Source: Hofstenia miamia
Taxonomy: Eukaryota; Xenacoelomorpha; Acoela; Hofsteniidae
Direction: 5' to 3'
NCBI GenBank assembly: GCA_900660155.1
Contig: CABFPE010000610.1
Location: 75,644 to 139,643, forward strand
Length of the DNA stretch: 64,000 nt
Shown: positions 30,101 through 44,000 of the stretch, one piece after another
Layout: every line of letters starts with the position of its first letter
Position numbering within the stretch: position 1 is the first letter of the stretch
The notes under the pieces: model-generated
What the model was told of the DNA's origin: nothing
Seen by the model: the letters and a program-made list of their open reading frames with translations, nothing else
Database searches by the model: none
Position numbers and translations under genes: made by a program

Positions 30101-31761
30101 GATTTAAACTTTCTTGAATTTTCTATATTTAATACGTATTTGTCATGTGAGTTCTGCTTCACGATTAATACTAGGATTTCTTATTTTTAGGGAATTTTCC
30201 GTTATTCAGGAATCTATTCACTTTATCAATTATAAGATACATCGTATTTATAAAGTCAATAACGATAGCGATGTTTACTAAATTCTGCAAAGTTGTTACA
30301 TTGTAATTCTAGGTGTTAATGTATAAAAAAATATGTTATGTTTGATTTGATATTAAACTTACTGAATGATTTTTATAGCTAATAACTTAAATAACGTATG
30401 TTTATAATTGATAATCTATTTAGCAACATCGAAGCACATACGAAATCCAACACAGCTAACCAGGTTAATCATCTTCATTGATTTCCAAATAATTATAATT
30501 TAATTGTTCTTAGCATCTGACTCCGCCCTCTTACGAATGTTGTTTTGACTTTAATTACTTGTCTTACGAATGTTGTTTTGACTTTAATTACTTGTTTGCA
30601 ACCCCAAGTTTTATTATCCAATCTTGTTTAAATTGGAAATTTGCTTCGGTTTTGCATGCAGATTTATATTCTTGCGACGGCCCTTAAATTACTTCGTAAT
30701 TTGTTTTATATTCTAATTTGCTACAGATTTATATTTCTTACAGAGATTATACATATAAAAAGTGTGCTATATTGTGTTAAAAAACAAATTGTGCAACCGC
30801 TATCCCCTCCCATTCAAATAATTGCAAAAATTTCTAATTTATCAACATAATAATACTGACCGTAACCCTAATCCAAACCATATCCCAGACCATAACCCAA
30901 TCTCCAAACCTAACTCTAACAGTTTCCCCAACCCTAAACACAACCTTAACTTTAAGCTTTAAATTCTTCCCTAATCTATGTTGTTCATCATGATAGAGCT
31001 TATTTAATGAAAACATATTCATTTTGAATTACGTAAATCAATCAAAGATGTATCTTGAAGTAGATGCCCATCGAAGACATCTATCCAGAAATTATCTATC
31101 GCAAAAATAGTTCTTAAAAATTCACTTCTAATACTTCTTTATTTTTCTAAGACTAACAATGTTTCATTTATTAACAGAGCATTCCATCATGTCAGCCTTA
31201 TGTACTCATTCTTGCGGGAGCTAACTAATTCAGTCTATTGTACAATCAACATAAATTTTGTAAACGGATACAAATTGCAAGTGAATTATTTTTTAACAGG
31301 TATTTCTCTTATTACGTATAGGGAATATGCATCTGTAAATCACAGAAATGCTAAACGCTTTTTTTCAAAAAGGTGTGCTTATTAAAAAAGTATTCAGCCT
31401 CTATTGATTATAGTAATAGAAACTTACCGCAAAAGTGAGACAAAATCATTTTCGAAATCATCTAATATCTAAAATTCACATACATATATATAATCCATAA
31501 CGTAAGGAATTTCCAAATACCCTTAGAACTTGAGAAAATGGAATATGACTTCATGCCGTTTCACATGACGCTGCTATCATATATTTCTCTAAACAGATCA
31601 TAAAATGTCTTTTGAACTTTTTGAATTTTGTTCCCATTATCATGTCGAATTGCATTGCAGTAACACTGTTTTTTGCTTCCACCGACTACAGCAATTTAAA
31701 AACACTAAAAAAACTTTTATCTCCCTGAAACAAAGTGTTTGAGGCAAAGAATCGTCAACTA

Positions 31762-31797
<36 letters not shown>

Positions 31798-34700
31798 AGC
31801 CATAAGTAACTTGAGATTGTAGGTTAGTATAAAATTGACCAATCACAGAATTTGTGACGAAATATTTCATCATTATTATTGACCAATCATAGAATTTGTG
31901 ACGAAATATTTCATCATTATTTAGGTAAACGGAATTTTATTAATAAGAAGCATTTTCTGTCTAAACGTCTACAAAATGAATTTGGATGATCGCCTGGATA
32001 TTGTTAAATTATTTTACAAAAATGGAGAAAGTCCAACATTAACGCTGCGAGCTTTCAAAAAACTGCGGAACTTGAAGAAGAATCCCTTTTCAACAACAGC
32101 CATTACTAATTTGATTAACAAATTTAATGAAACAAAATCATTACATGACATACCTAAGTCTGGCAGACCGTCTTTAATCGATGAAAGGAAAGAAGAGGTG
32201 GTTGAAACTATGCAAAAATTACAGACTGAAAATGTTCTTGGTCATGCTAGTTCGTATTCAGTAAGTCAAATTTGCAATATTCCACAAAGAAGTGTATGTC
32301 GAGTATTACATTCATGTGGTATGAACCCTTATAAGATATCCCTTCTACAATCAATAACTGCAGAAGACAAACCAAAAAGACTGGAATTTTGCAAATGGGT
32401 GCTTGACAACCCTGAGTTAGTGCATGACATTGTTTGGTCTGACGAAGCCTATTTTTCTCTTGATGGATTGGTAAATCGACACAATTGTGTTATTTGGTCA
32501 TTTGAAAATCCGCATCGTAACATGCAAAAATCACTACATCCTCAAAAAGTTTGTGTGTGGATGGCTTTTAGTGCTAGATACAAACTTACACCGGTATTTT
32601 TTGATAAAACTGTAAACCAGGAAAATTATACAAACCTTTTAAAGGATTCGGTTTTTCCTGAGTTAAAAAGAAAACGTAAAATGCGATCTGTTATCTTCCA
32701 ACATGATGGAGCGCCTCCTCACTTTTCGGTCTTAGCTCGTGATTTTATCTCAAGTCAGCTTCCAGAAAATCGTGTGATAGGAAGAGGCTACGGAGTTCCA
32801 TGGCCTCCCAGGTCGCCTGATTTATCGCCTTTAGATTTCTACCTGTGGGGAACTTTAAAGGCACGAGTTTTTCATTCATATCGGGCCAATGATTTAGATG
32901 ACTTGAAACAAAAGATCATTAAAGAAATCGATGAAATATCCGTTGATGAACTTCGCCGCTCAGTAGAAAATTTGCACAAAAGATGTGAAATGGTTATTGC
33001 AAACAATGGCGGCGCGATTGAACATTTAATTTAACTTTTATAAATCCCATGTATTGATCATTATAAAAAATATACTTTGACTTTGTGGTTGTTTTTATTT
33101 TTATTTTTGTGGCTANNNNNNNNNNNNNNNNNNNNNNNNNNNNNNNNNNNNNNNNNNNNNNNNNNNNNNNNNNNNNNNNNNNNNNNNNNNNNNNNNNNNN
33201 NNNNNNNNNNNNNNNNNNNNNNNNNNNNNNNNNNNNNNNNNNNNNNNNNNNNNNNNNNNNNNNNNNNNNNNNNNNNNNNNNNNNNNNNNNNNNNNNNNNN
33301 NNNNNNNNNNNNNNNNNNNNNNNNNNNNNNNNNNNNNNNNNNNNNNNNNNNNNNNNNNNNNNNNNNNNNNNNNNNNNNNNNNNNNNNNNNNNNNNNNNNN
33401 NNNNNNNNNNNNNNNNNNNNNNNNNNNNNNNNNNNNNNNNNNNNNNNNNNNNNNNNNNNNNNNNNNNNNNNNNNNNNNNNNNNNNNNNNNNNNNNNNNNN
33501 NNNNNNNNNNNNNNNNNNNNNNNNNNNNNNNNNNNNNNNNNNNNNNNNNNNNNNNNNNNNNNNNNNNNNNNNNNNNNNNNNNNNNNNNNNNNNNNNNNNN
33601 NNNNNNNNNNNNNNNNNNNNNCTTTAGATAGTCAATATATATGTACTTATGGTGAAGGTTTTAAAAAAGACTATAATAATTGATGGTAAATTTACAAACA
33701 TTAAAAAATTGTTTGGTGCAATACTTTATATATATATATATATATATACTAAGCATTAATTTTTATTCAAAAATTATTTTCAAACAGAACATTTTATTTA
33801 TTAGCATTACATATACATGATAATTTTATTTACATTATCAAACATTTGAGCGTCATTTAAAATATTTGTTCACAAATGAAATAGTCTGTTTTTATCTAAG
33901 CCTATTGCTTAAGGTTACAAAGCAAACACATACAGTCAATATTTACAAGTCTTTATACATCAACTAAGTGCAAAACAATTTATGTATTTTATCATTTAAA
34001 AATAAATTCTTACATGGAACCGATATATTTATGTGACGTAAATCTACTGCACTCTAACTTCTACGATTATTAGATGGTACCTATTCTCGCTTTTATCATA
34101 ATCTTCCTCTTTTTAGCCTTGACTTTTTTTGGACAAAGTTCCTCATTTTCTCTTACTGTCCAAACTTTCAAAACATCTCATCTCAGATTTTCTTGCTGAC
34201 AGAACTCAGTAAGTTGGCATTGACTCCATATTTTTGATAAACACCCTGTTTATTCCTGTGTACTTCAAGGTTCGATTCTTGAGCCACTTCTCTTGACTAT
34301 ATTTTTCAGTGATTTTATGCCGCATGTTTCTTACTCCAACTCTGAATGTATGTTATACGCTGGTGATATTCGCATTTTCTCTTCTGTTCCCAATAGCATA
34401 CATTCATGCATTCTTTAGGCTGAATCCTGGCCACCTTCTAATGGTCTTCTCTTCAATATCTCCAAAGCTCTTCTTTTCTGTTAATCTAAAACCTTCGTAC
34501 CTCTCGTTTTCTATCTAAACGAGTTTTCAATCCCTTTTAGCAAAAATATTCGTCATCTGGGTAAAATAATTGCCCCTCACTTATTGGACGAAAAGCCTTT
34601 CATTAAAAGCTAATAAGTACTCCTCTACTCTCTATTTCCTTGTCATCACTTCCGAGTTCACTTAATTCTTTTTCCAAATTAATTCACTCTAAATCATATT

Positions 34701-37700
34701 GCCTAACCACTGTCTGCTCTAATTCCCAATGGTGGTATATAAATTCGTCTTTTTATTAAACTTGCCTGAGTTTCACATCTCAGCCTTCGCTAGATTTTCT
34801 CTTCAACCAAACTCACCTAAAACTTCTTCTTAAGGTTCGACTTTGCCAATTTCTCTTGTTACTTCACCTCACTTTTCTTAACCAATTTCTTGGTTTTTCT
34901 GACGTTAATTTTTCCAATTTTCTAAAATTCTCCAATTTCTTTTTTCACCTCCCTCTTTTCCATGAAGCAACTTGTTCTAATTATTTCTATCAAATAATCC
35001 CTCTTTCTAATTTCATTATCTTAGATCTAAAAATTGATATTTTGTATAACTCCTCATATTTCGTGTTTGTTCTTTATCTCAATTTGGTAATCAATTTAAC
35101 CCAGAACTGCCCAAATGGTTAATTTTTTGAATATTATATTTATTATTATTTATGATTCTAAAACAGTCAAATTTAAGTATTTAAATTTTTTAAATTGTTA
35201 TTTTATAAGTTATGCCATAAAACGATTGTCGCTTTAGAGTCCCTTTGGACATTTTAAGAACAAAATGAAATTTATTCATAGTTCACGAAAAGGATTTTAC
35301 AAACAATGGTAATTACTGAAACAGTCTTTTCTTCCTTCACACAGATAAACGTTACACTTTCTACACATAACTATTGGTTTGGCTTGACATCCTGGTAGTT
35401 TGCAACGCCCTCGTTTTTCACAAACTTTGCGGAAGTGACCTACTCCATCCGTGCGTACATCTTTTGTAGGATGAATTGCTCTTTTTCCACCACGGCTTCT
35501 TTTGATAGCTATTTGTTCATCAATATATGATAAACGTCCTCTTGTTGGCATGGAGATATTATGCCTGACTAATGTTTTTGCTAGATTAATCCTAAAATTG
35601 TAATTTTTGAACTCCGATTTAACATTAACATCGTCACAAGGTCTTCTATAGAGACACCAAGCATTAACACACATTAGATTTATCAAATGCAAAAATAGCT
35701 TCATGTAATGACGTCTGTTACAATTTATCTCAATCCTGTTTTTTGCAACGTACCAGTTTGTTTCATCAACTAATGCCATTCCAGTATTATATTCCCTCTC
35801 ACAATGAGGTCTATTTACAATTATATGATTCTTCTGCTTGCTTACATTTTTCGTGGGGCTCGCTACCAACAAATGTAGACTTGATGGTCACTGGTTTATC
35901 GTCATACCATCGAATGCAGCTAATTTTACCTTTGCTGTCTAAACAAGCTTGTTTTTCAATAAATGTACTACGACCCAATTTTGCTAACTCTTTATCACTT
36001 ATAAAGTTCAATCCCTTTGCTCGGTTTAACGGCAGTGTTCCAATTGATAAAAATCCTTTATCCAAAAGGGTCTTTTGTAATTCTGGAGAATTGTACCAGT
36101 TGTCAAAATAAATAATAGTATTCTTACCAGCACCCAAATGCTCAATTAACCGAAGCACCACGTTGCCAGATTTTCCAACATTATCATTGATTTGACGTTC
36201 CCTAGCTCCAAAGCAAATCTCAAAATTATATACAATTCCATATTCTCCAGAGAGTATTTGAAATTTGTAACCCCATTTACGTGGCTTTTTGGGGTCGTAT
36301 TGTCTCAAAGAAGAAAGTTTCCCTTTATATGGACAAATCTGCTCATCAACATCCAATTTCTGCTCAGGTATAAGTGATTGACATTTATGGGAAAGATAGT
36401 CAAAAAGGAATTTAAATTTAAATGTTTTTGGAAATTGCTCTTTTTTGATGCAACCATTGCGTCATGAATATCTACAAAGTAAATATTGCTTTTTATTTCC
36501 TCAAAACGTCGTCTGGTCATTACATCTGCAATTTGATGTAGTCTGGTTTCCTCTTCCCAATACCTCCGACAAGATCCAAGTTTGATTAGAGACATGAATA
36601 TGGTTACTCCAATAAATTGTCACAAATCAATAACTGTCAGTTTAAATTGAGAGTCTATATTCTTATCCCGTGCCTTTGCAATAGATATTTCATAAATTTT
36701 TCCCAAGAACTCATCAGTAAAGAATTGTGAAAAATATGAGAATGGAGTTTCAACTACTGTTGCTTGAGGACGATTTCCTTGCCATTCGCGTTTATCAAAC
36801 TCTTCTTTTTTAATACGCCATTGCAGTTGTGAAGTGGAATTGAAATTTGTGCTTATTATATCGTCTTCTTCGTCTGAACAGCTTTCTCCATTATCTTCGT
36901 CTTTCTAAAACACAAACATCTTCGCTTTCTGAAGCATCACTTTCACCTCCAGAATTATCAGATTCATTGAGAGCATTTGATACCATCATTTTGTTCTTGG
37001 CAAAATACGATTGTTTTTGAAGAGGTTTCGTTATCATCATTGCAATTTGTAATTACACCAATCCAACTTTTGTAATGTTTCCAAATTACTCGAAAACCAC
37101 CACAATAATAATTTATTATGATGATGTCTTGCAAACTAACGATATTTCTTGTAGAGTCTCTTTCCCATTGTACCTCCACTTCATTAAGATTCTTTATTTT
37201 CGAATTATTTTTCCGATCCACAACGCAACTCCAGGTGATTTGTAACGCCATTTAAATCTTAATCCATCAAGTGGTTGTTCTTTGCACAGAGTTATATCAA
37301 ATGCTGAAACAAGATTTTCAGTACCATCCATGCGACATTGATTACTTTCTACTTTTTAACAAAACATACTCGGGGGTTATTCTTCAAACTACGACAGCAT
37401 GCGGCGATTAACCCACTCATTTCGGAAGACACGTTCGTAAATTTGTTGTTCACATTTTGATGAATATCACTTTGAAGTAACGAACCTATTATCCTTCATC
37501 ATGGTGATTAAGTGTTGACATTCACTCAAATAATATTATCCAGTTGTTATATAAAAGTTTCTCAAAATAATAAATTTTGTTTCACACAATTTGATTTAAA
37601 AATAGCTGTGAAATACAAATTTATAAAAAATATTACAATTATAGATAATATATTTTTTATTTTCCAGAAACCAAATTCTAAATTTTATATTAAACGCGAT

Positions 37701-37975
37701 TAAAACTTAATAGTTTGTTGGTATTTTTTTATTTAACAATAAATTGTGCAGTATTTCAAATACAAATGATACCGCAGTAAAATGTACAATATTCAATACA
37801 AATGATACCGCAGTAAAATGTACAATATTCTGGGTTAAATGTTCAACGAAGTCTTTATTAAAAATATACTTTCTCTCAAAAAATGAATGAAAAACGCTAA
37901 AATTTGGTTTGTGAATTCAAAAAAACAAAGGCCTTCGTTGACATGCACATATGTATTTCATTAATCCGGCGAAAT

Positions 37976-38014
<39 letters not shown>

Positions 38015-41000
38015 ATTATTATTATATTATATATATATATATATTATATATATATAATCTTTAATTGATGCAAGAAGAAGAAGATGTGTTACTAATGTTA
38101 GTCAAGTAGACCGGAATTTCATCAATAATAACCTATTTTCATTCTAATGATATAAGAAATATCATTTCTCAAAGTATATAAATGTTAGACAGGTTATCAC
38201 TTTCTGATATGACATCATCGACCTACTTTATAAGAAGAATTAGAATTTGTTTTTATTAAAATTCCTACTAAATTTTTTAACTGTATGTATAGTAAGTATA
38301 TTTTCATTCCATGCCATTGCTCTAAGCGAATTTGACGTTAGCTATTTAAAGTCCACTTGTGTTAAACTTAAGTATTGATTCTTTTAAGACAAGTGCCAAT
38401 TTAGTAATGCAAACTTTTAATGCTAAAATGTTTGAAGGTTAAATTTGGCGAAGGTGTGATTTCTAGCCTACATACGTGATGTTTCCTCTTTGCTGTATGC
38501 GTTTTTTTAGCTAAGAAATTGTTAATCCTATGATTCAAAAATCTTTTTTAGTCAAATTGAAGGAGAATTTTATCACTTGTAGCGCAGTTATCGTCGTTTT
38601 TTATAATGAATGGGTTGCGACCGGGTATCTGTATATGCCATTTTGCCCAATATTTAGAGCCGCAATGTACTCCATTCTTCTCCCATAATCGTTCAAAAAA
38701 TATAGAATTCTGCACTTGCTTTTCTTTTCATAGGGGTGTTTATCTAATGAAGGGGACAATGTGCACTGGTTGGTATTTAAATTTGAACCTGTGAATAGTA
38801 TGCTACTGTTGAGATTCACCAATTTTTGTTTACTCATTGAAATTGTAAAATGTTCATTATGATGTGATTTCCCATATCTATTTCAATCGTTTCATAGTTT
38901 CATTAAAATTATCAATCAGCTTCCAAAATTGTATGTGCCGTTTGGATTTCAATGCAGCATTGCGTTCTCATTTGTACGATTACACGAAATGGTGCAGAAT
39001 GTTTGAAAATCAGTAGTGTGCTCAACCCTTGTTCATAATTTCCGAGCAAACCTGTGTGTATTTTGAAAGCAAACTGTTTTTACTTATTTGAGAGTAAAAA
39101 TCTACACTTATTGAAGATAAATAAGAAAATTTAAATATTCAGTTAGCAATAGACACTGATTATTACCCCTCATCTTTGTATTTCTATTGTAGCTAAAGTC
39201 TAATTTTGTGATGCAATAGGCTAGCGAATTATTTTATTAAATTTGCTTGTTACTTTTTTTGTTTATAACCTTAACAAACTAAAAATAATTTTTAATATTT
39301 ATTTCAATTTTATGAGATTTTTTAGCAATCAAAGCGACCAAATATTGAAGAATCAGAAAAATTAGTTGCCAAAAAGCCAAGACCATGTTTGGAGGATCCA
39401 TTGGGCCTTCTGTCAAATACTGACCAAATTTCCAATGAAGAGCCAACGTAAGTTAATTTCTTAAAATTATTCGAAATCTCGCTAGATGGCATAAAATATA
39501 ATTATTTGTTAAATATGTATGCTTTTTCACTGTTTAGAATCAAATTTTTTTGGAATTTTGTCACCCAAAAAAATAGTTTCATTTATTAATTTGCGATTCT
39601 TGATTTGCATTTGTGCCATAGTTTTTCAAGTTTCAATTTTGGATTTAAACTTTTGTTAATGCCAATCTTGAGCCCAATCAATATATATACATATACATAC
39701 ATAATCCACTATAAATGTATACTTATGCTCAGACAGCTTGTTGTGCAAAATATAATTGATTGTATCTGGCCTATCTCGTGTTGTATCTAGATGAAAGCCC
39801 TTGTAGCATCTGATTTTAGGGTTTAACTATGAAATTTTAGCTTTAAATAATATCTCTCTCGAAACAAATGGTGTCACACAAGGAGCATGATTATCAACAT
39901 TGGAGTGATAATTATGATTAGAAAACGTTGCTTCGTCTGATAAATAATCATATTTCCTCAATTCTATAGTATTTGAGTACACTCCTTGCAGAAGACAAGT
40001 CTAGCTTTTCTCATTTTACAAAGCTTACTTGTGGTTTGTAAGTGTGGCACATATAATACAACAATCATGTCAGGTTGAAGAAATGAAGAGCAAAGTAATA
40101 GTATAATACTCACTAAAGATCCCCGAAAAATTAGTTTATATTAGTCAAGAAGTGTGATTCGTAACTTTGGTGGTAAACATTTTTCGCTAGCTGTATAAAT
40201 TTTTTATTTTTAAGATTATCTTAGAAAGTTGAAATAAATTTTAAACGTTCGACCATGTAATTTTTAAATTATGTCTTCTCCAAACAACCATTATAGTAGT
40301 AGTGTATATTTCCAGTTAACATTTATTTTATTATAAATATATTACTTGATGAACAATTTCAGTCTCCTAAAAATAGATAATCGAAATAATTCAAATTTAA
40401 TATATTTTTCATCAATCTCGGAGTAACTCAATCGTTTTTTAATGTGAACTATTTTCAGCGAACTTTAAAAAGATAGACCTGAAAAATTCTAATATTACCA
40501 TAAACCTAATATTTATTTCATTTCACAGCTGTTTGCATAGCAATAATCCCATAAAGCAATTTCCAATTCAATCATAACTTTGCTTGAAATACTGTCTCAT
40601 TTAGCAAATCAAGACACACACTTACATTGTCATTTTCAATGAGAAATCCCTATAAACCGCAATCCAACAAGTTTTACATTTAATAAAGTGATTTTTTGAA
40701 TTACGAAATTGAAATGCTTTGCTGCTTTTACTAGATGAACATGATATTTTCATGTTTCACATTTTTCAATTGCATTTTTTCATTTGATGGTTTAATCAAA
40801 TTTGGGTGACGAATTATTCTCCCTGTTGATCAAACAAGGAACAAAGATGCAGGAAAAATGACAAATGCGGTGGTTGTTTGATACTGTCCATGGGACGTCG
40901 GTTTTCTGATTAATGTCGACGTAATTAAATTAATTATCTAAACTCGACCTGTCAATCTCCAAGTAATCGATTATTCCTTTTAAATATGCACTTCTATTTT

Positions 41001-44000
41001 AATCAAGATGTTTTCGAAATATTCAAAAATTGACGTTTTGCTTTCCTTCAAAAAAAATTAATTTCTACAGAATTGCTTGAATTGTTTGTCATCTAGCTTA
41101 TTTGATATTTGAGTGGATTCAAAATTTCGTGTGTTCGAGGTTGCTAATTTTTTGAAAAGATATGGACTCACGCACTAATAAAATTATCCAAAGTCTTAAA
41201 GCACCACAGAATATAGCAATCGTTCCCCTTTTACATTTTGTTCTATCCTTGACTTTGAGCACGGCACACCTGAACAAGATTTGGGAGGTATATCTACTAG
41301 TGTTGCGCGGGTATGATTTCACCGGCTATTGATGCAACTTTAAAAAAGTGAAGTAAAGCTTTGGCTAAAACTGTTAATTTTCACAAGCAAAGCATATAAG
41401 TTTATTTTGTTTTGATCAACTATTGAATTCTGTTAATTTTTTTATTGCTGTTTGCAATTTTGCTAAGAAACTTCCACGACTCATTTACTTCGGGGGTACA
41501 GCTTTTTGCTGGTCTGGCCCCGTGCGGGTGCGAAACATAGTTGTCCACATGGATAAGCTTGCTGGACAAGCCTTACCTGCAAAGCACTATCTACAGAAAG
41601 AGAGGTAGTTGCGGTTGGCTATGGTTTCTATGAAATTTAAAACCCATGCTTATTTGTATCTTCATTATGGGCATAACACTATCGCAAGAAGATCTTGACA
41701 TTGAAGAGATTAGAAACTTAGTTTTGTAATTTCCAAAACGACTTGTTGAAGTTGTTGATTTTAGTGTGTGTTTGGAAGGAGTGGGTTTGGTTTTAGTACT
41801 AGCCATTATTAGCATGACATTATTATTCTTGTTCTATTAAATTTCTCGTTGTGAATTTTTTTCACATTGTTTATTTTCAGAAAATATAACTCTTTAAATA
41901 TAAGATGTATGACATTTTCATTGATTCAATACATTTTATTTAAAAATCATAATATCTGAAATATTGATTTAAATATAATGTTAAAAATTACTTGATTTAA
42001 TGGAGAGATGTTTTCATTAAAAATTTTATAGATATAAATTCTACTAATTTAGTATTCATTATTGATCTTTCGAATTTTATCGATAGAAGAAATTTACGTT
42101 AATGAATAACTCCTTTTTCTAATTTGTTTTTCAGAAATTGTTTCGATTTTTCTATTTGGAAATTGCTGTCACATCTAGCAGTTCATTGCTGTTAGAAGCA
42201 CATCGTAAAAGGCGTATTTTTTTTGTTTAGCGAATTATTTTGCTCATTGGAAAATTGAAGTTTCTGATCAAAAATCGAATGTTTAATTGATTACTTTAAA
42301 GAACGAAAATTTTATTAAATACATATTCTTCCATTTATGATACCTAAAATTTGCATATTTCATTATAATGGTTTCAATTTAGTTTTAACATTTATAGGTG
42401 TGACTATTTTTAGTATATTGAAAACTTAAGTGAACTTTGTTTTACACAATTTATTCGGTTTGAAATTTTATGCTGTTGAGGCTGTCTGCTTTGATATTAT
42501 TTTCCAGACTTGTTTAGGGGCAATGAGTTTGGCCTTGCAACCCACCCCACACTACTTTTTAAAACAAGAGGAGGAATCTTTTTTGTTTCATTAACCCTAT
42601 TCGACGATGGAGGAGCATTTCGTCCCTCCATTAAAATTTTGATTATTTCTCAAAAAGTTGAGGCTTAGGACTTTTATTGTCGTCATGACCCTTAATGACA
42701 TTTTTCTAAGCATCGGTTCATTTTATGATGGTATTGGTTTCGACTGTGGTATGGTCTTCCACCTTTTGCAAAAAACGTATTATTGTTAATGTGAGAAAAG
42801 TAAGTAAAATAAGTAAGAAAATTATATTCAATAAGTTCTGTTAGCATTTAAGACTCTATTGTGAAGTGGGTGCCTTTCTTGGGCAACATCAATAAATTAT
42901 GTTGTAATTCATTGAACAATAAATAAGGAACAATTATTTGAATATAATTCAAATCGCTAAGTTTTCTGCAAAGTCGATCTGATCATTTTGCGAAACATCC
43001 TAATTGTCAATAAAAAGCACAAATCGAAAATATTAGAAGTTCAACGTGTAGGTGGAACATTTTTCTGAAGTGCTGTGTTTATGAATTTTCGCCTTTGCAA
43101 ATGATTTTACAACATGCTTTGAAGATTTTCGACATGCATGGACGCCAAAATGCATGTTCTACGCATCCTATACCTGAAATGTGTAATACAGTAAAAAATT
43201 GTAGTATCAATTCCACGACTCGCCTTGACCTCCCATATAATACATTCGACATTGTTAGGTTTGCGTATTAGATCTTGTCAACTGATATTTATAGGTATTT
43301 AATGACCCCATACATTCCTAAAAAAGCTTCGTGTAGTCATTCGCGAAGGGTGATATTTTCTACAATATTAAAAGCACGTATAAAATTGTTACGATTTCAA
43401 ATATGTGGTTTTTATTTATCCAGTAATTGATAATTTTTTATCTTTAAAGATACGAGGTATCAGTCAGGGTTAGAGCTACTTGAAAGCACATTTGTATTTA
43501 TGGAATAAATTTTAATTCAATTTTGCTATAGTTCGTCATTATTATCACAAGCAACATTTTTCAATGTGTTATTCTTTGACAGTGATTAATTTATAATTTA
43601 AGTTTATATAAATGTTTTACATTGATTTTAAGTAATTCTACCATAAATGTCACTAGTGGCAGATGTAAACTTTTAAGTACATCTAAGGTGAGCTTGATGA
43701 ATAAAACCGGAAAATTTTATTGCATGTTTGCTTCAAAAATGGAAGTACTAACGTGGGTCAGGTAGACCATGGACGTAATCAGAAAAAAAACTGTTTGTAT
43801 AAGAAAATGTCTTGAGGTTTAAACGAAAATCGTTATTTTGTAAGCGACCGAGTGGGTTAGATTATCACGGATATATTTTCATAAATATGACATTGAAGCA
43901 TTCCAAGACATTGTTTGGTGAGTTTGTGTGGGCGCCCCCTTTGGTTAGGCCTCTGGCGCAGTACATTGAAGAAGCATTAAAAAACAGAAATGTCTTATCG

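Larger units (their letters stand above)
31793..33115 (+). mobile_element. mariner-type transposon (DD37D), right end in gap
   Basis: Left end GGGTAAGCCATAAGTAACTT follows a TA dinucleotide. The right side ends in TTTTTGTGGCTA just before an N gap, compatible with the reverse complement of the left end (TTACTTATGGCTTACCC), so the right terminal repeat is probably just cut off. Between them lie a doubled 44-bp subterminal repeat and one long open transposase frame. The 1.3-kb size fits a complete mariner. Confidence 0.88.
35100..37834 (-). mobile_element. piggyBac transposon copy, 2.7 kb, inactive
   Basis: Flanked by TTAA on both sides (35096-35099 and 37835-37838), the piggyBac target. The ends begin CCCAGAACTGCCC and, reversed, CCCAGAATATTG, so at least seven terminal bases are inverted repeats. 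A transposase in pieces lies on the minus strand. The length is typical of autonomous piggyBac elements. It sits at the end of a LINE fragment, so it inserted after or beside that element. Confidence 0.92.
30464..39325 (+). other. ELL: ELL intron, 8.9 kb, rich in transposons
   Basis: Holds a 33-bp tandem duplication, a CCCTAA-like stretch, a mariner element, a 506-base gap, a LINE fragment, a piggyBac copy and a long AT microsatellite. The remaining stretches (31000-31760, 33750-34080, 38060-39325) show nothing recognisable. Confidence 0.85.

Noticed and set aside
33077-33631. Two long plus-strand frames
   Set aside because: They are almost entirely N and exist only because the gap has no stops.
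35743-36111. 122-codon plus-strand frame
   Set aside because: Antisense shadow of the piggyBac transposase.
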